Shown: piece by piece, positions 1-6,638 of the stretch
Position numbering within the stretch: the first letter of the stretch is position 1
Layout of the letters: the number at the start of each line of letters is the position of its first letter
The notes under the pieces: generated by a model
The model's database searches: none
Told to the model about the DNA's origin: nothing
What the model saw: only the letters and a program-made list of their open reading frames with translations
Made by a program: the position numbers and the translations under genes
Origin: Flavobacteriales bacterium
GTDB lineage: Bacteria; Bacteroidota; Bacteroidia; Flavobacteriales_E; Vicingaceae
Direction of reading: 5' to 3'
Assembly (NCBI GenBank): GCA_002706365.1
Contig: PALM01000012.1
Span: 1 to 48,089, forward strand
Length of the DNA stretch: 48,089 nucleotides

Positions 1-54
1 AAACTCTTCCGAATAACGACGATGTTTTCGTAAAGTCCTGATGTTTGTTTTCAT
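1..54 (-). CDS. N-terminus of an IS3-like transposase OrfA (cut by the window edge)
   Basis: Reading leftward from an ATG at 54 gives 18 open codons ending HRRYSEEF at the window edge. The Arg-Arg-Tyr-Ser-x-Glu-Phe pattern right after a basic stretch is the typical beginning of the helix-turn-helix transposase family HTH_Tnp_1 (OrfA of IS3/IS911-type elements), which binds the element ends. Only the first 18 residues are visible, so the family call is an inference from this short motif and from the terminus-like sequence upstream. A coincidental open frame cannot be excluded. Confidence 0.5.
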   Translation of the reverse strand, partial: MKTNIRTLRKHRRYSEEF

Positions 55-98
55 GTTGATCACATTTAAAAGTGGTCAACCTATTTCAGGCACGGACA
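1..98 (-). mobile_element. Probable terminus of an IS3-like insertion sequence
   Basis: Upstream of the transposase start lies about 44 bp that would begin with TGTCCGTGCC on the minus strand (98 to 89). IS3-family elements begin with TG. The motif GGTTGACC and, a little further in, TGATCAAC give the stretch an inverted-repeat-like look. The element would end at about 98 and continue beyond the left edge. Target duplication and the other end are not visible, so the exact boundary is inferred. Confidence 0.42.
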
Positions 99-101
99 TA
101 T

Positions 102-138
102 GGATATTAGAAGTGAGAGATGGGATTTGGGATAATAG
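102..138 (-). repeat. TC-heptamer array (TCCCA type), left arm of the S23-gene pair
   Basis: On the minus strand the sequence falls into 7-bp units that all begin with TC: TCCCAAA, then TCCCATC, TCTCACT and TCTAATA, followed by TCC. On the plus strand, 24 bases starting at 102 match the reverse complement of the array at 570-618 at 21 positions, so the two form an imperfect inverted repeat around the S23-family gene. Confidence 0.75.
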
Positions 139-198
139 TCTATTCAAATCACGTTTCCTTTCAGAAATAATTGTTGTAACTTTTAATAAAGTTTCATT

Positions 199-549
199 AT
201 GTCTGATATAGATCTCCAAGAGAAAAGTCGACGATTCTCATTTAGAGTGAAGCATTTCGTTAGGTTATACCCTAAAGACTTTGTTAAATATGAGATTTCA
301 CATCAATTACTGCGATGCGGAATGTCAGTAGGTGCAAATACAAGAGCTGCATTTAGAGGAAGATCGAAGAAAGAGTTTGTAGCTAAGCTAGGGATAGTGG
401 TTGAAGAGTCAGATGAGTGTATTTATTGGTTAGAAATGCTCTCTGACGAGGAGAATGTGGATAAAAAGGAGTTATTAAGACTTCAAAAAGAAGCGACTAG
501 CTTAATGAAGATATTTGTGTCTATAAGGAACAAACATAGATCTTTATAA
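199..549 (+). CDS. Four-helix-bundle protein of the S23 / 23S rRNA intervening-sequence family
   Basis: The 116-residue protein has the hallmark pattern of the PF05635 (IVP, S23) family: QLLRCGMSVGANTRAAFRGR followed by SKKEFVAKLGIVVEESDE and WLEML. Its length matches the family (about 115-125 residues). Members fold as a four-helix bundle. They are found inside 23S rRNA intervening sequences of Leptospira and Coxiella, and related Avd proteins serve diversity-generating retroelements, but most Bacteroidota copies have no known function. No reverse transcriptase or rRNA is present here. The gene sits alone between an IS end and mlaD, and is framed by inverted arrays of 7-bp repeats (102-138 and 570-618), as if gene plus arrays were one unit. 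Possible -7 element TAACTTTT at about 178. Family call is firm; function is unknown. Confidence 0.88.
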   Translation: MSDIDLQEKSRRFSFRVKHFVRLYPKDFVKYEISHQLLRCGMSVGANTRAAFRGRSKKEFVAKLGIVVEESDECIYWLEMLSDEENVDKKELLRLQKEATSLMKIFVSIRNKHRSL

Positions 550-569
550 GCTCCAAATATTAATTCCAA

Positions 570-618
570 TCCCATTTCCAAATTCTCAGCTCCCATCTCC
601 CACATCCAATATCCGAAG
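570..618 (+). repeat. TC-heptamer array (TCCCA type), right arm of the S23-gene pair
   Basis: Seven consecutive 7-bp units begin with TC at 570, 577, 584, 591, 598, 605 and 612; examples are TCCCATT, TCCCATC and TCCAATA. The units are degenerate but the phase is perfect. The array ends 24 bp from the mlaD stop and is inverted relative to 102-138. Confidence 0.8.
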
Positions 619-642
619 AGCATTCTAATTCCAAGAAAAAAC

Positions 643-1623
643 CTACTTCTTCTTCTTATCTTTGTCTTTGCGGCCAAAGATCGAGAAGTGGACGTAGCGC
701 TCAGGATTGAGCTGCATATCGAGCAATAGCTTATCAAGATCAGCTGCAGAAGCTTCAAGGTTGCGATATAGGGTATCGTTGTTGATCAGCATACCCATTG
801 TGCCTTCGCCATTATTCACCTTATCCACCACTTCTGAAAGTTGCTTCATTGCGATAGAGGCATTCTGGACGGTCTCTCTAAGGTTAGCTCCGGCCAAGGA
901 ATCAGTTATCGCCTCAATATTTTCTAATGAGTTAGTGAGGGTCTGATTGTTCTCTGCAAGATTGCTAGAAATGCTTTCTACATTTTCGAAGATCTTATTC
1001 AAATGCTCTCTTTCCTCAGCAACCAATCCATCAATTCTATTCATTGTGCGATTGAATGTCTCTAATGACCCTCTTATTGAACTAAAGCTCTTATCCAGAT
1101 CATCTCTTGCTCTTTCATTGAAAATGGTAGAGATCACTATGATTGCAGAATCTACTGTCGACATAAGGTCCTCTGCCTTTTTCTTAAGTGGAGCAATCTC
1201 CTGATTCACAGTCTCTGTAAGTGTAGCTTCCAAGCCTGACTTTAGGGTGTCGTTGATGCTCGCTTGAGTGACAGCCCTACCTAACTTGAGATCGACAGCC
1301 TTTGAGCCGAGAATATCCAAACTGACGATCTCTGCCTTGGTATCTTCAGGGATGATCAGATTTTCTTCAGTTACAGAGAACTTAACTAAGAGTCTTCCAG
1401 AATTATCTGGAATGAATTGGACAGACTCAACTTGACCGACCTTAAAACCATTAACGGTGACAGGGTTAGAGGGAGCCAATCGGTCTACATGCTCATATAC
1501 CGCATAGTAAACCCGATGTTTCGAAAAGATGTTATGTCCTTTCAAAAAATTTGCACCCCAAAAAAGGAGTGCGATCGCCAATAGCATGACGAATCCGATC
1601 TTGACTTCCTTGGAAATCTTCAT
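643..1623 (-). CDS. MlaD/MCE-family lipid transport protein
   Basis: The 326-residue protein has an N-terminal membrane anchor (about residues 8-28). A single MCE/MlaD domain follows at about 38-120, including the conserved stretch APSNPVTVNGFKVGQVESV. The remainder is a long, mostly helical, coiled-coil-prone region with a lysine-rich end. MCE proteins of this type are periplasmic, inner-membrane-anchored, substrate-binding parts of ABC systems that move phospholipids between inner and outer membrane. No permease or ATPase partner is encoded nearby. The start lies 9 bp after the amidase stop, so the two genes form one minus-strand operon, a pairing I recall as common in Bacteroidota. Family is secure; transported lipid unknown. 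Confidence 0.88.
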   Translation of the reverse strand: MKISKEVKIGFVMLLAIALLFWGANFLKGHNIFSKHRVYYAVYEHVDRLAPSNPVTVNGFKVGQVESVQFIPDNSGRLLVKFSVTEENLIIPEDTKAEIVSLDILGSKAVDLKLGRAVTQASINDTLKSGLEATLTETVNQEIAPLKKKAEDLMSTVDSAIIVISTIFNERARDDLDKSFSSIRGSLETFNRTMNRIDGLVAEEREHLNKIFENVESISSNLAENNQTLTNSLENIEAITDSLAGANLRETVQNASIAMKQLSEVVDKVNNGEGTMGMLINNDTLYRNLEASAADLDKLLLDMQLNPERYVHFSIFGRKDKDKKKK

Positions 1624-1632
1624 GCGGCCAAA

Positions 1633-2757
1633 TTAATTAATATCTTTCTTCAAAAGCTTTACGGCTTCACCAACCGCTATGCGCTTTCCATTATAAAATG
1701 CAATGATAAAAGCATCTTCAAATCCCTTGGATCTCACTTCATCTTGAAGCTTACTTGCATCCTCCCAACTATGCTCATCACCATAAGTATATCTGAATAA
1801 ACCTCCGGCTTCATAGTATTCTACTCCTTCCAGACCATTAAAGTTCTCGGCTTTGGGTTCTACTTCCTGACTAGATGTAGCCAATTGAACTTTGAACACC
1901 AGATCTTCATTATTTGCATGAACTTTTCTGTACTCTTCTTCTCTACTTGCTTTTTCTTGTGCTAATAATTTGGATTTTTCCTCTAGCTCTTCTTTGTAAT
2001 CTCTAAAAGCTCTAAATATGGCAGAAGCCATATAATCTTGTCCTAGCTCAGACAATAGAAATCTCTCTTCACTCTCATTCGTAAGGAATCCTGTCTCAAT
2101 CAATACTGAAGGCATTGTTGTTTGATGCAAAACGAGAAATGGCGCCATTTTTACGCCTCTATCCTTTCTTCCCACTCTCTCTCTGAATTGATCCTGCACC
2201 ATTTTGGCAAAGTGAATACTTTGTCCTTGATATGCCGACTGCATAATAGTCATTGCGATATAAGATTCTGGCGAATTGGGATCAAAATTCTCGTAGGTGT
2301 CTTCGTAATTATCCTCTAAAAGGATTACCGCATTCTCTCTCTGAGCAGCTTTCAGGTTACTTTCTGTTTTGGCGTTACCCATCACGTAGGTCTCTGTTCC
2401 AAAAGCTGAAGAAGCCGCAGAATTAGCATGTATGCAAATAAAGAGATCTGCTTGGTTCTCATTTGCTATATGAGCTCGCTCGGCCAATTCAAGAAATACA
2501 TCGGTCTTTCTGGTGTAGATCACATTCAGATCCTCATATCTATCTTCAAGATATGCTCCCAGCTTTAGGGCTATCGCTAAAGCAATATCCTTCTCTTTAC
2601 TGCTTGCTCCATGACAACCGGGATCATCTCCTCCATGGCCGGCATCGATCACTACAGTATTCAATTTACTGAAGAATTCTTCCTGATTTTCTTGTCCCAA
2701 GCTGATGAAGGGCATCAATAACAGGATGGTAAAAGACGTTAAAAGTCGGGCTTTCAT
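1633..2757 (-). CDS. N-acetylmuramoyl-L-alanine amidase (Amidase_3) with C-terminal SPOR-like domain
   Basis: This secreted peptidoglycan hydrolase cleaves the bond between MurNAc and the stem peptide. Signal peptide at residues 1-22 (cleavage after SLG/Q). The zinc site of the Amidase_3 fold is visible: His41 in VVIDAGHGG, Glu55 in SSKEKD, His110 in LFICIHANS and the catalytic Glu221 in VLIETGFLTN. A helical insert (about 130-190) sits between the third ligand and the last strand, as in AmiA/AmiC-type enzymes where such an insert is inhibitory. After a charged coiled-coil linker (about 250-285), residues 288-370 resemble a SPOR or SPOR-like domain (starts FKVQLATSS), which would direct it to denuded glycan at the septum. 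First gene of an operon with mlaD, divergent from lptD. Confidence 0.9.
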   Translation of the reverse strand: MKARLLTSFTILLLMPFISLGQENQEEFFSKLNTVVIDAGHGGDDPGCHGASSKEKDIALAIALKLGAYLEDRYEDLNVIYTRKTDVFLELAERAHIANENQADLFICIHANSAASSAFGTETYVMGNAKTESNLKAAQRENAVILLEDNYEDTYENFDPNSPESYIAMTIMQSAYQGQSIHFAKMVQDQFRERVGRKDRGVKMAPFLVLHQTTMPSVLIETGFLTNESEERFLLSELGQDYMASAIFRAFRDYKEELEEKSKLLAQEKASREEEYRKVHANNEDLVFKVQLATSSQEVEPKAENFNGLEGVEYYEAGGLFRYTYGDEHSWEDASKLQDEVRSKGFEDAFIIAFYNGKRIAVGEAVKLLKKDIN

Positions 2758-2828
2758 TGGTCTGCTCTGGCTTCGGTCGTAATAATTTAATTAGCTTTGA
2801 GCCCTCTTATCAAGGGCCGTGTTTTATA

Positions 2829-2836
2829 CAAAAATA
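2829..2836 (-). promoter_or_regulatory. Possible -7 promoter element for the amidase-mlaD operon
   Basis: TATTTTTG on the minus strand fits the Bacteroidota -7 consensus TAnnTTTG and lies 72 bp upstream of the amidase start. No TTG occurs at the expected 17-23 bp distance, so support is partial. A small hairpin, GCCCT (2801-2805) with AGGGC (2813-2817), would lie in the resulting leader. Confidence 0.3.
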
Positions 2837-2846
2837 GTATTATAGA

Positions 2847-5513
2847 TTGCCGCTGCTTCCCTCACAAATACGGTTTTTCATCCGATTGATGTTAATAACT
2901 CTCTTGCTTGGCAACAGCCTTTATGCGCAAGAAGCAGGCCGAAGTATGCAAGAAATTGAGGTAGTGGCTGAAGATAGTTCTGCAACTATTGCTGATTCTA
3001 GCTTTCAGACAGCACAGCAAGCCACAGACTCCATAGCGATTGATTCATTGAAGGGCGACAGCTTATCATCTGATAGCATTAACGAAGAGAAACCGGATTA
3101 TATTTCTCCTGATGCGATCAAAAGTCGCGTGGATTACAAAGCCAAAGACAGTATCAGGATCGATATGAGTAGCGAAAAAGTCTATTTATACGAAGATGCT
3201 CAACTCAATTATGAGAATATCCAACTCAATGCAGATTATGTGATGCTGAATATGAGGGAGAATCTTGTTGAGGCAGATGGTGTTTACGATGATAGTATAG
3301 GAACTAAGGTGGGTCTACCAATATTCAAAGAGGGTAATCAGGAGTATGAGACCGGTAAAATGACCTACAACTTCCAAACAAAACAAGGCAAGATCTCAAC
3401 GATCAAAACTCAAGAGGGCGACGGTTATATACATGGTAAGGAGGTAAAGAAGACCGATACAGACATCATGTACATTCGAAATGGTTCCTATACTACCTGT
3501 AGTTTGGATAAGCCTCATTTTCACTTAGCTACATCGAAATTAAAAGTCATCCCAAATGATAAGATCGTAACCGGTCCAACAGTTTTAAAAGTAGATAGCG
3601 TTCCCCTTCCCCTAGCCTTGCCTTTTGGCTTCTTTCCAAATAAAAAGGGAAGATCCTCAGGTATAATCGTGCCTACATATGGAGACTCAAGAGCTTTGGG
3701 TTTCTTTTTGAGGGATGGAGGATTCTATTGGGGAATGAATGAATATGTGGATATGGCCTTCACAGGAGATATCTACACCCTTGGTAGCTGGTCGGCTAGA
3801 ACTAGAACGAGATATAGAAATAGATATCACTACAGAGGAGATATGGATCTGAGCTACTTCAATAGAATTAATTCCTTTGAAGGCTTTCCAGACTATAGTG
3901 AAACCAAAGAGTTCTTTATTCGCTGGAATCACGCTCAAGACGCCAAAGCACGTCCAGGTTCAAACTTCTCTGCAAATGTGAATATTGGTAGTAGAGAGAA
4001 TTTCCAGAATAACTTGAACTCATTTGCAGGGGATTATCTCACTAATACATTCCAGTCTTCCATTACCTATACCAATAGCTTCCCTTCAAGGCCCTACAAT
4101 CTCACAATTAGCGCCAGACACAATCAAAACACTCAAACAGGAGCCTTTAACTTGAATCTGCCAGATGTGGCATTCAACGTAAGTCGTTTATACCCTTTTA
4201 AACAGTTTGGTAAGATTGGAAATGAATGGTGGAGAGGAATCTATAAAAACTTCGGTGTAACCTATAGCGGTAATGCTACTAATCAGCTAAGAACAAACGA
4301 TACTCTTCTAGCACTCAATAATTTTGATGTTTTGGCCGATGATTTTCAAAACGGAGTCAGACACTCAGTTCCTATTTCTACTTCTTTTAAGCTATTGAAG
4401 TACTTCAATATGAACCCCTCTATGAATTACTCAGAAGTATGGGCTTTTAGGACCTTTAGAAGAGACATAGATGGAGAAGGTGTGGTACAAAGAGATACTA
4501 TTGCAGGATTTGAAAGAGCAGGTTCATATAACTTCAATACCGCTCTTACTACCAAGGTATATGGAATGTTCCAATTCAAGGGTAAAAGAGGAATTCAGGC
4601 CATTCGACATGTAATGACCCCTTCTGTCTCATTTAACTATCAACCGGAAATCACTACTGGCAGACAATCATATGTGGATACCAATGGAGTAACTCAGACC
4701 TATAACATTTTCGATGGCACGATATACGGAAATCAAGAGCGAAGGGAAAGCGGTAGAGTTGGCTTCAACTTGCTGAATAACATCGAGATGAAGGTCGGGA
4801 GCAAAAAAGATAGCACAGGCTCAAAGAAAGTCACCATCTTCGAGAACCTAGGCTTTTCATCATCTTATGATCTATATGCCGACTCCTTGAACTGGGCTCC
4901 TATTTCTGCTAATGCCAGAACAAGACTAGGTCAGTTCTTCACCTTGCAATTCAGCGGAGTACTCGACCCATATGCAGTTGATACAACAAGTGGAGCACGA
5001 ATCAATGAAAGTGCTCAAAAAATTAACGGTGAACTGCTTAGATTAACTTCTGCAAATATTGCATTGAACTTTAGGTTGCAAGGCGGTAATAAAAAACCCA
5101 AACCAAAATACGAGAGCAAGTATGCTACCGATGCTCAATTGGAAGAGATCAATGCAAATCCTCAGAACTATATTGATTTCAGAATTCCTTGGTCGTTGAA
5201 TGTAAACTACAACATACGATATAGCCGTCCGGTTACCGAAGTAAACCTCACACAAACCATGAACTTCTCAGGCGACCTAACCGTCACCAAGAACTGGAAA
5301 GTAGGCTTCAGCTCAGGTTGGGATTTTGAACGACAAGACTTCACTTATACTGCTTTAAACATCAATAGAGACCTTCATTGTTGGCAACTGGCCATCAACT
5401 GGATCCCTTTTGGCCCACGACAATCATATATGGTCACCCTAAACGTAAAATCTCCGGTACTTCAAGACCTGAAGCTGAACCGTCGTAGGGATTACTATGA
5501 TGTGATTCAGTAG
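2847..5513 (+). CDS. lptD: LptD-like LPS-assembly outer membrane protein
   Basis: 888 residues, the usual size for the Bacteroidota LptD-like family. It inserts lipopolysaccharide into the outer leaflet of the outer membrane. A signal peptide (about residues 1-28, ending SLYAQ) is followed by a Ser/Asp-rich linker. An OstA-like beta-taco region lies at about 95-260 (DYKAKDSIRIDMSSEKVYLY onward). A long beta-barrel rich in alternating aromatic residues follows to the C-terminus. The start is a TTG: an in-frame TAG at 2835-2837 excludes anything further upstream, and the next ATG (2889) would leave the signal peptide without basic residues. The bacterial LptD cysteine pattern is not conserved, as expected in this phylum. 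Symbol by homology only. Confidence 0.85.
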   Translation: MPLLPSQIRFFIRLMLITLLLGNSLYAQEAGRSMQEIEVVAEDSSATIADSSFQTAQQATDSIAIDSLKGDSLSSDSINEEKPDYISPDAIKSRVDYKAKDSIRIDMSSEKVYLYEDAQLNYENIQLNADYVMLNMRENLVEADGVYDDSIGTKVGLPIFKEGNQEYETGKMTYNFQTKQGKISTIKTQEGDGYIHGKEVKKTDTDIMYIRNGSYTTCSLDKPHFHLATSKLKVIPNDKIVTGPTVLKVDSVPLPLALPFGFFPNKKGRSSGIIVPTYGDSRALGFFLRDGGFYWGMNEYVDMAFTGDIYTLGSWSARTRTRYRNRYHYRGDMDLSYFNRINSFEGFPDYSETKEFFIRWNHAQDAKARPGSNFSANVNIGSRENFQNNLNSFAGDYLTNTFQSSITYTNSFPSRPYNLTISARHNQNTQTGAFNLNLPDVAFNVSRLYPFKQFGKIGNEWWRGIYKNFGVTYSGNATNQLRTNDTLLALNNFDVLADDFQNGVRHSVPISTSFKLLKYFNMNPSMNYSEVWAFRTFRRDIDGEGVVQRDTIAGFERAGSYNFNTALTTKVYGMFQFKGKRGIQAIRHVMTPSVSFNYQPEITTGRQSYVDTNGVTQTYNIFDGTIYGNQERRESGRVGFNLLNNIEMKVGSKKDSTGSKKVTIFENLGFSSSYDLYADSLNWAPISANARTRLGQFFTLQFSGVLDPYAVDTTSGARINESAQKINGELLRLTSANIALNFRLQGGNKKPKPKYESKYATDAQLEEINANPQNYIDFRIPWSLNVNYNIRYSRPVTEVNLTQTMNFSGDLTVTKNWKVGFSSGWDFERQDFTYTALNINRDLHCWQLAINWIPFGPRQSYMVTLNVKSPVLQDLKLNRRRDYYDVIQ

Positions 5514-5526
5514 AATTCTACAGCTG

Positions 5527-6582
5527 ATGATAAGCTTAGCTAAATCTTGGAGACCTCTGATAGTACTTATTTTGAGTATTAGTCCTCTTTCTTTATTAAT
5601 AGCTCAGGAAGGGTCATATAAGCAACTTAATAACTTGCTGATCAAGTATGAGTTGAGGAATGAATGGATGGGCAGTTTAGCATTCAGCAAAGGAAACTCC
5701 ATAATTTTTACAAAGTCAATAGGATACTCTTCTATAGAAGCAGATGAGAAAGCCAATTTGAAAACCAAGTATCGAATTGGATCCATTAGTAAGATGCTAA
5801 CATCCACAATGATCCTTCAAATGGTTGACGAAGGCTTGCTGGACCTAAATGACCCTCTAAGCAAGTACTTCCCAATTTGGGATAATTCTATAAACATTAC
5901 CATTGAGTATTTATTGAGACATCAATCAGGTATAGAGAATTTTGGTCTTAATCGAACTAAGAACTACAAGAACATTGATCCCAAATCCAAGGCCGATGTA
6001 ATACAAATATTTGCTGAATCTGAAAGCACTTTCGATCCAGGAACGAAGGTGGAGTATAATAATGCAAATTACCTTCTTCTCAGTTTTATTATCGAAGACG
6101 TTGATCAATGCAGTTTTGAAGAATCGCTGAAGAAAAGAATATTGATTCCACTTTCAATGAATAACAGTCATGCGGGTGGCTACATTGATAGCTCAAATTA
6201 TGAATCACATTCCTATTTCTGGAAAAAGAAATGGATTAGAAATAGCAATAATTATAGCACTTTTCTACTTGGTGCAGGATCTATTGTAAGCACTCCAGTT
6301 GATATTAATTCTTTCATATATGCCCTATTCAACGACAATCTAATTTCACAGACCTCCATGAATGAAATGTTAAAGATTAAACAGGGAATGGGCTTAGGTA
6401 TATTCTCATTTCCATTTTATGAGAAAACGGCTTATGGGCATGCTGGAAATTATTCTTCATTTGAGAGTTTCACAGCTTATTTCCCTAAAGAGGACCTTTC
6501 ATTTACTTTATGCATGAATGCTAATAGGGAAGATTTCAATAACATTCTTAAGGAAGTTCTAGAAGCATATTTCCACAAATAA
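5527..6582 (+). CDS. Secreted serine hydrolase of the beta-lactamase / class C PBP-like family
   Basis: 351 residues with an N-terminal signal peptide (about 1-27). The three motifs of the PF00144 family are present: SxxK as S86-I-S-K89, YxN as Y177-N-N179, and HxG in YGHAGNYSSF near residue 311. Such proteins are periplasmic or exported D,D-peptidases, esterases or beta-lactamase homologues, and the substrate cannot be told from sequence. It starts 13 bp after the lptD stop and is probably co-transcribed with it. The ORF ends in a shared terminator hairpin facing the convergent T9SS gene. Confidence 0.85.
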   Translation: MISLAKSWRPLIVLILSISPLSLLIAQEGSYKQLNNLLIKYELRNEWMGSLAFSKGNSIIFTKSIGYSSIEADEKANLKTKYRIGSISKMLTSTMILQMVDEGLLDLNDPLSKYFPIWDNSINITIEYLLRHQSGIENFGLNRTKNYKNIDPKSKADVIQIFAESESTFDPGTKVEYNNANYLLLSFIIEDVDQCSFEESLKKRILIPLSMNNSHAGGYIDSSNYESHSYFWKKKWIRNSNNYSTFLLGAGSIVSTPVDINSFIYALFNDNLISQTSMNEMLKIKQGMGLGIFSFPFYEKTAYGHAGNYSSFESFTAYFPKEDLSFTLCMNANREDFNNILKEVLEAYFHK

Positions 6583-6583
6583 A

Positions 6584-6616
6584 AAACCCTTCCCCGGTTA
6601 CTCGAAGAAGGGCTTT
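6584..6616. terminator. Bidirectional terminator between convergent genes
   Basis: AAACCCTTC (6584-6592) pairs with GAAGGGCTTT (6607-6616, one bulged C). The stem has A-rich sequence on its left and T-rich on its right, so it can act on both strands. It lies between the stop codons of the serine hydrolase and the T9SS protein. Confidence 0.7.
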
Positions 6617-6638
6617 AATTGAATTATTAAATAATAGC

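Noticed and set aside
199-549. Diversity-generating retroelement (S23-like protein as Avd)
   Set aside because: No reverse transcriptase, template repeat or variable target gene in the window.
199-549. rRNA intervening sequence
   Set aside because: No 23S rRNA sequence flanks the gene; mlaD follows directly.
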